Source of the DNA: an uncultured Clostridia bacterium
Lineage (GTDB): Bacteria; Bacillota; Clostridia; Oscillospirales; Ruminococcaceae
Reading direction: 5' to 3'
NCBI GenBank assembly: GCA_947624555.1
Contig: CANQKW010000012.1
Coordinates: 1-40,172, forward strand
Length of the DNA stretch: 40,172 bases
Within the stretch, counting starts at the first letter, position 1; every line of letters starts with the position of its first letter. A program made the translations under genes and the position numbers. Shown here piece by piece: positions 16,039 through 24,801 of the stretch. The notes below the pieces were generated by a model. It saw only the letters and a program-made list of their open reading frames with translations. It had not been told where the DNA came from and made no database searches.

Positions 16039-18120
16039 ATGGCAAAGACTAACGCCGAATATTGGGCGGAGCGCAACCGGATAATGCAAAACGCCTTACA
16101 AAACAAGTCGCTTGCTTATTCGCGGAACCTTGAAAAGCAATTCAAGGGCGCTATAAAGGATATTGACAAGCAAATGCGGGCTTGGTATCAGCGTTTTGCG
16201 AATAACAACCAAATCAGCTATGCGGCGGCACAAAAGCTGCTTACCACCGGCGAACTTAAAGAATTTAAGTGGACCGTGCAGGAATACATCGCAAAGGCAA
16301 AGGAAAATTCGTTAAACGGCGCGTGGGTGCGTGAGCTTGAAAACGCCTCGGCCCGCGTCCACATTTCCCGCCTTGAGGCGCTGAAAATTCAGTTGCAGCA
16401 GCAAGCCGAGGCGCTGACCGGCGCGCGGATCACGACCACGACCGACGCGGCGGCGGAAATTTATAAAAATAGTTATTACCACACCGCTTTTGAGGTGCAG
16501 CGCGGCCTCGGTGTGGGTTGGAGTATGCAAGCGCTGAATGACCGCGAAATACAAAAGGTGCTTTCGCGCCCCTGGACGGTAGACAACCGCACATTTACGG
16601 CGCGCTGCTGGACCGATAAGAAAAAGTTGGTGCAGACCGTCAACCAGGAATTAACGCGGATGATCGCAACGGGCGCGTCGCCCGATCGTGCAATAGACGT
16701 CATAACGCAACAATTCGGAGTATCAGCGCGCAACGCGGCGCGGGTGGTTATGACCGAAAGCGCGTATTTTGCGACGGCCGCCCAGCGTGATTGCTTTAAC
16801 GACCTTGACGTTGAGGAATATCAAGTTGTCGGCACGTTTGATAAAAAGACGTGTGAGATATGCGGCGAAATGAACGGAAAAGTTTTCCCGATGGCGCAAT
16901 TCCAGGCGGGGGCGACCGCGCCGCCTTTTCATCCGTGGTGCCGCTGCTGCACCGCGCCGTATTTTGCGGATATGGCCGATGTGGGTAAACGGTGGAGCCG
17001 CAACCCGGACACCGGCCGCGGTGAACTTTTGCCCGCAAATACCACATACGACGAGTGGCGCGAAAAGTATATAAATCACGGCGCGCCGCCGGCTCCGGTA
17101 AACCCGCCCTTGCAAATTCCGGCGGATGGTAGTATAATAAAAGATACGGCCCCGCCCGAACCGCCGCAAAATGAACCCGCGGCACCGCAAGAGCGCATAA
17201 AACTTGAGGCTGGTGATTTTCCGCCGGCGTTTAATAAGGGCGCGGAAAAGAAACAGACGCAAGCCCTCGTTGACGCTATAAACGGGTGCGAAAACGCCGA
17301 TCAGCGCGTTATTGGCATTTATAAAAATATGGCAAAATATGAGGACCTTGCGGCGGACGGCATCGAACTGAAAATAGAACACACCGGAGATAGCGCGGTT
17401 ACAACGTATTATCGCCGCACCGCCAACGGGGGCAAATCCATTGCGAAAATCAAAGTTGACACGCCGCGGCTGTTGGGTGATGAATATGACATCGGGCGCC
17501 TCAATACCGCACTACACGAGGATATGCACTTTATTGATTGTCTTAACCGCACGGACAAAACCGGAACCGGCGGTTGGTTTTCAAGCGAATTTAAGCCCTT
17601 GCGCGATGCTTTTCCGGCGGGCGCCGGTAAACGCGATATTGGCGAGGAAATGAAAAAGCTGCTTGACGAATATAACGCGGCGTGTGAAAAAGCGCGCGCC
17701 GCGTTAAGCACCGAATGGCACGATAAAATTTCCACGCTAAACGAGGCAATGCTTAAAAGGACATACCAGGGTACTTATTCGGACTACAAAAAGGAATACA
17801 ACCGGATAAATAAAGAATATGCGGCTTTGATAGACGCGGAGGAACGCCGGCTTATGGGCGGCGGCGTGAATAATCTACAAGATATTTACGACGCGCTTTC
17901 CGGCGGGTGGGCGCAGGATCACGGCGTTGTAAAATTCGGCCACGGTTCAAAATACTATGCTGATTTTGAATCGCGTATGCACGAAACCGCGGCGAATTAC
18001 GCCGCTTTGAGCGTGACGCGGCCGGACCTTGTGGAAATGTTGCGCGCGGATAAACCCGACCTTGTGAAAGCCCTGGATGATATGATTGATGAACTTGCAA
18101 AGAAAGGCGGTGCGAAATGA
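16039..18120 (+). CDS. MuF head-morphogenesis protein fused to an HExxH metallopeptidase-like domain
   Basis: At 693 aa this is far longer than a plain SPP1 gp7/MuF protein (about 300 aa). The N-terminal half is the MuF domain: after a coiled region it shows ARVVMTESAYFATAA and the cysteine/histidine cluster CEICGEMNGKVFPM...PPFHPWCRC (about 274-312). A proline-rich linker (about 350-380) leads to a C-terminal domain with HEDMH at 493-497, an HExxH zinc motif, then a GHGSKYYADF segment and HETAANYAAL (E649 a possible third ligand). MuF proteins with toxin-like C-terminal enzymes, sometimes followed by a small immunity gene, are described in Firmicute phages. Here a 79-aa gene overlaps the stop by ATGA. 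Confidence 0.9.
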   Translation: MAKTNAEYWAERNRIMQNALQNKSLAYSRNLEKQFKGAIKDIDKQMRAWYQRFANNNQISYAAAQKLLTTGELKEFKWTVQEYIAKAKENSLNGAWVRELENASARVHISRLEALKIQLQQQAEALTGARITTTTDAAAEIYKNSYYHTAFEVQRGLGVGWSMQALNDREIQKVLSRPWTVDNRTFTARCWTDKKKLVQTVNQELTRMIATGASPDRAIDVITQQFGVSARNAARVVMTESAYFATAAQRDCFNDLDVEEYQVVGTFDKKTCEICGEMNGKVFPMAQFQAGATAPPFHPWCRCCTAPYFADMADVGKRWSRNPDTGRGELLPANTTYDEWREKYINHGAPPAPVNPPLQIPADGSIIKDTAPPEPPQNEPAAPQERIKLEAGDFPPAFNKGAEKKQTQALVDAINGCENADQRVIGIYKNMAKYEDLAADGIELKIEHTGDSAVTTYYRRTANGGKSIAKIKVDTPRLLGDEYDIGRLNTALHEDMHFIDCLNRTDKTGTGGWFSSEFKPLRDAFPAGAGKRDIGEEMKKLLDEYNAACEKARAALSTEWHDKISTLNEAMLKRTYQGTYSDYKKEYNRINKEYAALIDAEERRLMGGGVNNLQDIYDALSGGWAQDHGVVKFGHGSKYYADFESRMHETAANYAALSVTRPDLVEMLRADKPDLVKALDDMIDELAKKGGAK

Positions 18121-18356
18121 CCGATAAGGAAATTGAGAACATAAAAAAGTTGGGTGAAATCAGCGGTTTAATTTCTGATCCCGCAACAGATTTTCCTCCC
18201 GAATTTCTCCGGTTCTTTGATTTTGAAAGCGACAAAATGCTTGACGAAAAAATTAAAGTGCTAACCGAAATGCGCGGCGGGAAATCTTATGCCGACATTC
18301 CGAATTTCTATGATATTTTGGAATTGTGGCCCGACCATAACACGCATTGGAATTAA
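18117..18356 (+). CDS. Small protein, possible partner or immunity to the MuF metallopeptidase domain
   Basis: This 79-aa acidic protein has no recognised family. It opens MTDKEIENIKKLGEISGLIS and ends in FYDILELWPDHNTHWN. Its ATG overlaps the MuF stop (ATGA at 18117-18120), and its base composition looks more AT-rich than the flanking structural genes, which suggests a separate origin. It is directly followed by a strong terminator, so the MuF-small gene pair closes a transcription unit. Position and size fit an immunity protein, which is inference only. Confidence 0.7.
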   Translation: MTDKEIENIKKLGEISGLISDPATDFPPEFLRFFDFESDKMLDEKIKVLTEMRGGKSYADIPNFYDILELWPDHNTHWN

Positions 18357-18367
18357 ACAAGGTGCTT

Positions 18368-18403
18368 AACGCACACGCGCAAATAAAGCGCGTGTGCGTT
18401 TTT
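18368..18403 (+). terminator. Strong intrinsic terminator
   Basis: There is a perfect 13-bp stem, AACGCACACGCGC (18368-18380) with GCGCGTGTGCGTT (18388-18400), loop AAATAAA, then TTT. It separates the packaging and portal unit from the scaffold and capsid genes. The rest of the gap to 18503 has no gene; it ends in a strong AGGAGG (18491-18496) for the scaffold gene. Confidence 0.9.
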
Positions 18404-18503
18404 CATACCACTACCGCCCGCGCGCGGCGGAATATAAGCGGCGCGCTTGCAATACCGGGACTTGCCGGACAAAAAGGAAAGCAATTTTTAGGAGGTTATT
18501 TTT

Positions 18504-19121
18504 ATGTTGGAATGGCTTAAATCCATACTTGGCGATAAGTACACGGACGACATCGACGCGAAAATTTCAACCGAAATCGGAAAAAATTTCGTCGCTAAAT
18601 CCGACTTTAACCAGGTGAACACGGCAAAGAAAAAGGCAGAGGACGACTTGAAAGAGCGCGACAAACAGATTGAGGCACTTAAAACCGCCGGTGGTGACGC
18701 TGACGCGCTTAAAAAGCAGATTGAGGACTTGCAGAAACAGAACGCCGCGGCAAAAGCGGAATACGAGGCCCAGCTTGCACAAATGCAGCTTGACACGATT
18801 GTTGACACAGCCCTCACAACAGCGGGGGCAAAAAATAATAAAGCTGTTAAGGCGCTTTTGGCTGATTTTCTCGCAGACGCGAAAGTTGCGGCCGACGGAA
18901 CCGTAAAAGGACTTGCGGCCGAAATCGAAACCCTCGCAAAGAACGCGGACACGGCTTTTCTTTTCAAGGAAAAGGAAAACGCGCCCCCGAACATTACCGG
19001 TATGGCTCCCGGAAACCCCGGCGGCAAAACACCGCCGCCCGCCGCGAAAGAGCCGAAAGATATGAGCTACGACGAAATATGCGCGTATATGGCGGCAAAC
19101 CCCAACGCGCAATTAACGTGA
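18504..19121 (+). CDS. Scaffold protein (phage GP20 family)
   Basis: This 205-aa protein matches the phage minor structural GP20/scaffold family. A short N-terminal MLEWLKSILGDKY segment is followed by a long coiled coil (about residues 35-95, KKKAEDDLKERDKQIEALK and ADALKKQIEDLQKQ), a small globular part and a Gly-Pro-rich linker (GMAPGNPGGKTPPP) before a short C-terminal helix. It would guide capsid assembly and be lost from mature heads. It sits directly before the major capsid gene, as usual. Confidence 0.9.
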   Translation: MLEWLKSILGDKYTDDIDAKISTEIGKNFVAKSDFNQVNTAKKKAEDDLKERDKQIEALKTAGGDADALKKQIEDLQKQNAAAKAEYEAQLAQMQLDTIVDTALTTAGAKNNKAVKALLADFLADAKVAADGTVKGLAAEIETLAKNADTAFLFKEKENAPPNITGMAPGNPGGKTPPPAAKEPKDMSYDEICAYMAANPNAQLT

Positions 19122-19141
19122 GAAAGGACGGTATTTAATTT

Positions 19142-20317
19142 ATGCCTAACACAAAATTTGATAGCAAATCGTTTAACCCGGAGGCTTTCAAGTATCTTGT
19201 CGGCCGCGTGCCTAACCTCAAGATGAATGAGCTGAAAAAGTCGGCCGCGCTGGCTGGCGATCCGGACATTAAGGCCATTTTCAGCTCCCAGGACGGCACC
19301 GGCTATGCGCGCCTCGCAATGCGTGGGCTGATCGACGGCGACGCGGTGAACTACGACGGCCAGACCGACATCGACGCTACAAGCACCAAAACGTTTGAAC
19401 GCGGCGTTGTAGTAACCGGCCGCGCTAAAGCGTGGGTGGAGAAAGATTTTTCCTACGACATCACCGGCGGCGTTGACTTTATGGATAACGTCGCAAAGCA
19501 GATCGCGGAATATAAGGACGGTTTGGACCAGAAAACCATCCTCGCGGTGCTTAACGGCATTTTCGCAATGACCGGCGAAAAGAACGAGGAATTTGTAAAC
19601 AAGCACACGACCGTTGTAAACGGCAATATGGAGGCCTCGACGCTTAACACCGCCACGAATAAGGCGTGCGGCGCGAACAAAAAGGCCTTTTCGCTTGTTT
19701 TCGTACATTCCGACGTTGCGACCAACCTTGAAAACCTCAATCTGATTGAGCGCCTCAAGTACACCGACAAGGACGGTATCACGCGCAGCCTCGACCTCGG
19801 CACCTGGAATGGTAAACTTATGATAATCGAGGACGAAATGCCCGTTGACGAGGGCTATTACACCGCAACGGTTGACACGCCCGGCGCCCTCAAGGTGGTT
19901 GCATCCGGCGCGAATGACGGCGAGGTTACGCTTACAAACGTTAAAAAGGCCGCGTTCTACCCCGCGGGCGTCGCTGCTAACGACTATGTTGTTGAGGGCG
20001 TGCGCTACACCACATACGCGCTTGGAAAGGGCGTAATTGCTTACGAGGACATCGGCGCAAAGGTTCCGTATGAGATGAACCGCAACCCCGCTAAAAACGG
20101 CGGCGAGGACACGCTTTATATTCGCCAGCGCAAGTGCTTTGCGCCTTTTGGTATCTCTTACGAAAAGGCAAACCAGGCCACCAACTCCCCCACGGACGAG
20201 GAGCTTGCGGACGGCGCGAATTGGACCATTGCGCACACCGGCGAGGCTGACGCGGCCCAAAGGTCCTATATCAACCACAAGGCTATTGCAATAGTGAGAA
20301 TTTTTTCAAGAGGCTAA
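19142..20317 (+). CDS. Major capsid protein
   Basis: At 391 aa it fits HK97-fold phage coat proteins of Firmicute myoviruses. It starts MPNTKFDSKSFNPEAFKYLV, has a region typical of the E-loop and spine helix (VTGRAKAWVEKDFSYDI to AKQIAEYKDGLDQKTILAVL), and an ANDYVVEGVRYTTYALGKGV stretch in the A-domain. The C-terminus KAIAIVRIFSRG is the common end of this group. It follows the scaffold by 20 bases. The context of scaffold before and connectors after makes the call firm although the sequence itself diverges. Confidence 0.92.
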   Translation: MPNTKFDSKSFNPEAFKYLVGRVPNLKMNELKKSAALAGDPDIKAIFSSQDGTGYARLAMRGLIDGDAVNYDGQTDIDATSTKTFERGVVVTGRAKAWVEKDFSYDITGGVDFMDNVAKQIAEYKDGLDQKTILAVLNGIFAMTGEKNEEFVNKHTTVVNGNMEASTLNTATNKACGANKKAFSLVFVHSDVATNLENLNLIERLKYTDKDGITRSLDLGTWNGKLMIIEDEMPVDEGYYTATVDTPGALKVVASGANDGEVTLTNVKKAAFYPAGVAANDYVVEGVRYTTYALGKGVIAYEDIGAKVPYEMNRNPAKNGGEDTLYIRQRKCFAPFGISYEKANQATNSPTDEELADGANWTIAHTGEADAAQRSYINHKAIAIVRIFSRG

Positions 20318-20338
20318 TACGCGCGCGGGGGTGTTGAA

Positions 20339-20728
20339 ATGGTTGTTTTCGAGGACGTTGCGGGCCGCCTGGCGATGCTGGGTTACGCCGTGACCGAGGA
20401 CCAGCGCGCCGCGGTGGAATACGCGATTGAAAGCGCATTGCAGCGGCTGAAAGCCGAATTGAACCGCGCGGACATCCCCTACGCGCTGCATAATACGCAT
20501 ATTGACGTTGCGGCGGGGCTGTTTTTGCGTGATATACGCGCGGCCCGCGGCTTTGATACGGCCGACGCCGGAGCCGGCGAAAAAATAAAGGCTATAAGCG
20601 AGGGCGACGTAAAGGTTGAATACGAAACCGGCGCGGGCGCTGACAGCGCACGCCTCGACGCCCTTATTGCAAAGCTGGTGAACCCGCCGGAAAAAATTCT
20701 TGCTGCATTTAGGAGGTTTGCGTGGTGA
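20339..20728 (+). CDS. Head-tail connector (gp6-like adaptor)
   Basis: This 129-aa, mostly helical protein sits first after the capsid gene, where the adaptor that docks on the portal is encoded. The N-terminal half AMLGYAVTEDQRAAVEYAIE and the HNTHIDVAAGLFLRDIRAAR segment match the helical layout of phage gp6-like DNA-packaging connectors. Its end overlaps the next gene within GTGGTGA. Confidence 0.8.
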   Translation: MVVFEDVAGRLAMLGYAVTEDQRAAVEYAIESALQRLKAELNRADIPYALHNTHIDVAAGLFLRDIRAARGFDTADAGAGEKIKAISEGDVKVEYETGAGADSARLDALIAKLVNPPEKILAAFRRFAW

Positions 20729-21081
20729 GTTACGAACAAGCGATCAAATCCTTATGGACCGGCAAATGCACCGTTACGGTGCGCGAAAGCGTCACCGACG
20801 AAACGACGGGGCGCACAAGCACGATCGAAAGGCCGTTGCTTGATGATGTGGCGTGCCGGATCAGCTACGACAAAGTGCAGACTACAAACCCCGCGGACGG
20901 CGCGGCGCGCGTAGTGCAAGCCGTCACGCTGATAACCGACGCGGGGCTTAAAATCCCGCCCGGCTCCAAAATCACCGTAACGCAAAACGGTGTTTGCGGC
21001 GAATATGAAATGAGTGGCACGCCCGCCGTGTATTCACAGCACCAGGAAATACCCCTTGAAATTTTCGGGGGGTGGGCGTAA
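20725..21081 (+). CDS. Head-tail stopper / minor capsid protein
   Basis: This 118-aa beta-rich protein has DVACRISYDKVQT, PPGSKITVTQNG and a YEMSGTPAVYSQHQEIPLEI end, typical of head-closure (stopper) proteins of SPP1/HK97-type phages. GTG 20725 is preferred because AGGAGG (20711-20716) lies 8 bases upstream and it overlaps the previous stop as GTGA. GTG 20722 is the alternative and would add one residue. Confidence 0.8.
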   Translation: MSYEQAIKSLWTGKCTVTVRESVTDETTGRTSTIERPLLDDVACRISYDKVQTTNPADGAARVVQAVTLITDAGLKIPPGSKITVTQNGVCGEYEMSGTPAVYSQHQEIPLEIFGGWA

Positions 21082-21665
21082 TGGCTCAACGCTGGGGCGC
21101 TGCTGACTTTGAGGAATTGAAAAAGCTGCAAGAGCGCTTAAAGCAGCTTGAAAACGGCGGATTGGATGCTTTTTGCCGGTCCGCGTCGAAAGAGCTTGCG
21201 GCGCGGCTTTTGGCGCTTGTTATTCCGCGCACGCCGGTTGGCGATTATGAGTATATCGAGGAGGAAATCACAGCAAAGCGCAACAGCAAAAACCACAGAA
21301 AAGGCGATACTTACACGCGGCGCACCGGCTCCCCGAAACTCGGTGGAACCTTGCGGCGCGGCTGGACGGCCGGCGTTGAACAAAACGCCTCGACCTTTGC
21401 CCGGTCCTTACCGATAGAAAAAAACGGCGACGTTTACACAATTATTGTGCAAAACACCGTTGCGTATGCGGCTTACGTTGAATTTGGGCATCGGCAAAAG
21501 CCGGGGCGTTTTGTGCCGGCGATCGGTAAACGCTTAAAGCAAGATTTTATCGAGGGGCAATATTTCTTGACGGAATCCGAAAAGGACCTTGAACAAATCG
21601 CCCCGCGCGTGCTGGAAAAGAAACTTGAACGGTTCTTGAAAGAGGTGTTAAGCGGCAATGGTTGA
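21081..21665 (+). CDS. HK97 gp10-like tail completion protein
   Basis: This 194-aa protein has the gp10 family pattern: an N-terminal helical region (DFEELKKLQERLKQLE), LLALVIPRTPVGDYEY, GGTLRRGWTAG, and the characteristic VAYAAYVEFGHRQKPGRFVP, ending in a helical VLEKKLERFLKEVL. It joins head and tail. ATG 21081 is chosen over GTG 21072 because it forms TAATG with the previous stop and has a GGGGGG tract upstream. Confidence 0.9.
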   Translation: MAQRWGAADFEELKKLQERLKQLENGGLDAFCRSASKELAARLLALVIPRTPVGDYEYIEEEITAKRNSKNHRKGDTYTRRTGSPKLGGTLRRGWTAGVEQNASTFARSLPIEKNGDVYTIIVQNTVAYAAYVEFGHRQKPGRFVPAIGKRLKQDFIEGQYFLTESEKDLEQIAPRVLEKKLERFLKEVLSGNG

Positions 21666-22089
21666 AATATCATACAATGACGTATTCGACGCCGTAACCC
21701 GTGCGCTGCACGAGGCTTTCCCTAATTCGCACGTTTACGGCGAGCTTGTCAAGCAAGGGTTGTCGGCCGGTGACTTTAACGTATTACCGATCACGCCCGC
21801 GCACATACAGGCGCTTGGAACGCGCGCAAAACGCGATTTAACCCTTGACGTGATTTATTACCCCACCGACGCGGGAGGGCGTGCAGAGTGCTTGCAAATC
21901 GCCCAAATCGTGCCTTATGCGCTTGCAAGTATAACCACCGCAAACGGCGTTAAGCTCCGGTGCGGCGGTTTTGATACCAACATAACAGATGACGTGCTGC
22001 ATTGCATTGTCAATTATCCGCATTTCGTCCTCGCGCCGAAAGACGCGCCGGAAATGCGGACGCTTGAAATAAAGGAGGTTGCAGAATGA
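21658..22089 (+). CDS. Tail terminator protein
   Basis: This 143-aa protein occupies the tail-terminator position between the gp10-like and sheath genes. It resembles the DUF6838-type terminators of PBSX-like phages: VFDAVTRALHEAFPNSHVYG at the start, VLPITPAHIQALGTRAKRDL in the middle and FVLAPKDAPEMRTLEI at the end. It would cap the tail tube and bind the head. It overlaps the genes on both sides. Confidence 0.78.
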   Translation: MVEISYNDVFDAVTRALHEAFPNSHVYGELVKQGLSAGDFNVLPITPAHIQALGTRAKRDLTLDVIYYPTDAGGRAECLQIAQIVPYALASITTANGVKLRCGGFDTNITDDVLHCIVNYPHFVLAPKDAPEMRTLEIKEVAE

Positions 22090-22289
22090 GCGACACAGCA
22101 AAAAACGCTAAAGCCGCGGAACCGACGGGCAAACCCGCCGTGCGTTTTACCAAAAAGCAGCTTGTGGCGTCCGATAAGTACGCGGGGCGGCGTGATATGC
22201 TTTCCGTGCTGCTTGAGGACACAAAGACGTACACCTCGACCGAGGTGGATGAAATCATTAAAAAGTTTGAGAAAGGGGCGGTTAAATAA
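22086..22289 (+). CDS. Small protein before the tail sheath
   Basis: This 67-aa, Lys/Ala-rich protein begins by ATGA overlap with the terminator and ends overlapping the sheath start. It contains a VRFTKKQLVASDKYAGRRDM segment that recurs in small proteins encoded before sheath genes in clostridial myoviruses. Function is unknown. Its position suggests tail assembly. Confidence 0.7.
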   Translation: MSDTAKNAKAAEPTGKPAVRFTKKQLVASDKYAGRRDMLSVLLEDTKTYTSTEVDEIIKKFEKGAVK

Positions 22290-23635
22290 TGGCACACGGA
22301 GGCGGCACCTGGCTTTTTCAGAATAAAGTTTTGCCGGGTACATATATCAACTTTACCAGCGTAACAAAGGCGAACGCCACGCTTTCCGACCGCGGAATTG
22401 CGGCGGCGCCGTTTGTTCTGAATTGGGGGCCGGAGGACGCGGTTTTTGAGGTTACGTCCGGCGACTTTCAGAAAAACAGCAAGAGTATTTTCGGGTATGA
22501 CTACAACGCGCCGGAAATGCTCTTTTTGCGTGAGATTTTCAAGCACGCGATTAAAGTCTTTTGTTATCGCCTGGGGCGCGGCGGCGTCAAAGCAAGCGCG
22601 AAACTTGCGGAGGCTGACGAAAGGGCTTTTGCAACGGCGCGTTATTCCGGAACCCGTGGAAATGATATAACGGTGACGGTTGCGGCGAACGTTGACGACA
22701 ACAACGCTTTTGACGTTACAACCTACATCGGCGGCGCGTTCTATGACGTGCAGACCGTCACGACCGCGGCGGGCCTTGAGGATAACGATTTTGTTATATT
22801 CGACAAAGCGGCGACGCTTACGGCTACGGCGGGTTTACCGCTTAAAAACGGTACAAACCCCGAAATCACCGGCGGCGATCACCAGGCATTTTTGGAGAAA
22901 ATCGAGGCATATTCCTACAATGCGCTTTGTTGTCCGTCCGCGGAGGCATCTGTTGTGGGGCTTTATACGGCGTTTACAAAGCGCTTGCGTGACGAGGTAG
23001 GCTCCAAATTCCAGCTTGTGGCGTGGAACGCCGCGGCCGATTATGAGGGCGTTATCGGCGTATGGAACGAGGCCGCGAATAACCCGGCGGCGCCCACCGT
23101 CGAAAGCAACGCGCTTGTTTATTGGATCACCGGCGCGCAAGCCGGGGTTGCGGTGAATAAGTCGTTGACAAATTACAAGTATGACGGCGAATTGTTCATC
23201 GACGTTGACTACACGCAAAGCAAGCTTGAAAAGGCCCTTAAAGCCGGCAAGTTTATGTTCCACAACGTCAACGGCGAAACGCGCGTGCTTGAGGATATAA
23301 ACAGCCTTGTCACATTTACCGACGAAAAGGGCGCGATATTCCAGAGCAACCAGACAATGCGCGTGTGCGACCAGGTTGCAAACGATGTGGCCGTGCTTTT
23401 CAACACGCGCTATATCGGCATTGTCGCAAATGATGAAAGCGGCCGCGCTACATTGTGGAATGATATTGTAAAGCTGATAAGAGAGCTTGAAAGGGTGCGC
23501 GCGGTTGAGAAATTCCAGCCCGAAAGCGTAACCGTTGAGCTTGGCGACACGAAAAAGGCCGTATTGCTTACCATCCGCGGCTTAAATATCGTCAATGCAA
23601 TGGCACAGCTTTATATGGCCGTTGTAATTCAGTAA
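22289..23635 (+). CDS. Contractile tail sheath protein (XkdK-like)
   Basis: At 448 aa this matches the phage_tail_sheath family and shows that the tail is contractile. Recognisable parts are GTWLFQNKVLPGTYINFTSV at the N-terminus, the inserted domain with YSGTRGNDITVTV, the central YNALCCPS and VVGLYTAFTKRLRDEVG region, and the C-terminal LVYWITGAQAGVAVNKSLT and KFMFHNVNGETRVLEDINSL leading to IRGLNIVNAMAQLYMAVVI. It is followed by the tube gene, the usual pairing. Confidence 0.96.
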   Translation: MAHGGGTWLFQNKVLPGTYINFTSVTKANATLSDRGIAAAPFVLNWGPEDAVFEVTSGDFQKNSKSIFGYDYNAPEMLFLREIFKHAIKVFCYRLGRGGVKASAKLAEADERAFATARYSGTRGNDITVTVAANVDDNNAFDVTTYIGGAFYDVQTVTTAAGLEDNDFVIFDKAATLTATAGLPLKNGTNPEITGGDHQAFLEKIEAYSYNALCCPSAEASVVGLYTAFTKRLRDEVGSKFQLVAWNAAADYEGVIGVWNEAANNPAAPTVESNALVYWITGAQAGVAVNKSLTNYKYDGELFIDVDYTQSKLEKALKAGKFMFHNVNGETRVLEDINSLVTFTDEKGAIFQSNQTMRVCDQVANDVAVLFNTRYIGIVANDESGRATLWNDIVKLIRELERVRAVEKFQPESVTVELGDTKKAVLLTIRGLNIVNAMAQLYMAVVIQ

Positions 23636-23649
23636 TGGAGGTGTAATTT

Positions 23650-24135
23650 ATGGCTTTTGATCCCGCAAATGTTATGGCCGCCGAGGACGCGCCCGTTGCG
23701 AAATATGCCGAGGTTTTTGTCACGGTCCGGGGGCAGCGGTATTCTATGCTTATGTGCAAGAATTTTGAGGCGAAAGTGAGCATTACCACGCAAGACGTGT
23801 CGCGTATGGGATCGCTGATTGTCGGCAAAAAGGCGACGTCGGCCACGATCCCTATTTCTATGACGATCTACAAATGCACGGAAATATTCGACGATATTGT
23901 TGAGGAATTTATCAACACGGGCCTTATGCCGTCGTTTGATATACAAGTATCTAACGACGATCCGAATATGCCCGCCGTCGGCCGCAGCACAAAGGTTTTT
24001 ACAAATTGCGTGCTTGACGGTGACGTGCTGCTTTCCCTCGCCGGCTCCGAGGATGACTTTATCGAACAGGAAATAAGCGGTTTTGCGGGCGGATTTACGC
24101 GCCCCGAAAAGTACACCAACCCCGCTTATATGTAA
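23650..24135 (+). CDS. Tail tube protein (XkdM-like)
   Basis: This 161-aa protein matches the PBSX XkdM tube family. It has VRGQRYSMLMCKNFEAKVSI, TTQDVSRMGSLIVGKKAT, IPISMTIYKCTEIFDDIVEE and the DDFIEQEISGFAGGFTRPEK end. It would form the inner tube through which DNA passes. Its position between sheath and chaperone supports the call. Confidence 0.94.
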   Translation: MAFDPANVMAAEDAPVAKYAEVFVTVRGQRYSMLMCKNFEAKVSITTQDVSRMGSLIVGKKATSATIPISMTIYKCTEIFDDIVEEFINTGLMPSFDIQVSNDDPNMPAVGRSTKVFTNCVLDGDVLLSLAGSEDDFIEQEISGFAGGFTRPEKYTNPAYM

Positions 24136-24154
24136 TTTTTTTGAGGAGGATTTT

Positions 24155-24583
24155 ATGGCACAAAATTTAACCGCCTTTTTGGCGCAAAACGCAAGAAAAG
24201 TCGAAAATCGCAAATTTGCGGCATCCACACGCTTTACTGACGAGGACGGAAAGCCCGTTGAATGGGAAATAACTTGTATCACCGCCGGCGAAAACCAGAA
24301 ATTGCGCAAGGAAAGCATCCGCAATATTCCCATAACGGGAAAGCGCAACCAGGTGACGCAGGACTTTGACAGCGGCGCGTACCAGGCAAAATTGGCGACG
24401 CGCTGCATTGTTTTCCCCGATCTCAATAATAAGGAGCTGCAAGACAGCTACGGCGTTATGAGCGCGGAGCAGCTTATTTCTGCAATGTTGACGCCGGGCG
24501 AATTTGACAGCCTTATACTTGCGATCACAGAGCTTAACGGCTTTACGTCCGAGGGTGAGCTTATCGACGAGGCAAAAAACTAA
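24155..24583 (+). CDS. Tail assembly chaperone, short form (XkdN-like)
   Basis: This 142-aa protein matches the XkdN-like tail assembly chaperones: an RKFAASTRFTDEDGKPVEWE start, ITAGENQKLRKESIRNIP in the middle, and VMSAEQLISAMLTPGEFDSL near the end. ATG 24155 has GAGGAGGA just upstream. The last three codons GCA AAA AAC TAA contain a perfect slippery heptamer, A AAA AAC, immediately before the stop, so a fraction of ribosomes should shift -1 to make the long form. Confidence 0.92.
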   Translation: MAQNLTAFLAQNARKVENRKFAASTRFTDEDGKPVEWEITCITAGENQKLRKESIRNIPITGKRNQVTQDFDSGAYQAKLATRCIVFPDLNNKELQDSYGVMSAEQLISAMLTPGEFDSLILAITELNGFTSEGELIDEAKN

Positions 24584-24801
24584 TTGAGGAGGGCGACGGC
24601 GAGGCCAACTACGCCTTTTATGCTCTCCATAAATTCCATTGGCCGCCCGCGCGTTTTCTTGCGCTTGATCCTTACGAACGCGCTTTTGTTATAGCAGCGA
24701 TCGACATAAAGGTTGAAAACGACAAGAAAGAGGCGGCAAAAATCAAAGCAAAAAAACCGAACACCGGCGGCGCGCATCGGGGCCGCCGCCGCAAAAGATA
24801 A
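24574..24801 (+). CDS. Tail assembly chaperone, -1 frameshift extension
   Basis: After -1 slippage on A_AAA_AAC (24574-24580), translation would continue from CTA at 24580 for 73 codons to TAA at 24799-24801. The extension starts LIEEGDGEANYAFYALHKFH and has WPPARFLALDPYERAFVIAA, like the second half of frameshifted chaperones (G-GT or XkdN-type pairs), then a lysine-rich tail ending RGRRRKR. It has no start codon or ribosome site of its own. The fused long form would be 215 aa and would bind the tape measure during tail assembly. Confidence 0.88.
   Translation, partial: KKLIEEGDGEANYAFYALHKFHWPPARFLALDPYERAFVIAAIDIKVENDKKEAAKIKAKKPNTGGAHRGRRRKR

Noticed and set aside
18394-18618. + strand open frame starting in the terminator region
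   Set aside because: It begins inside the 3' arm of the terminator, overlaps the scaffold gene out of frame and has no ribosome site.
19067-20278. Long - strand open frame (403 codons) under the capsid gene
   Set aside because: It exactly shadows the major capsid gene and lacks a ribosome site or recognisable domains.
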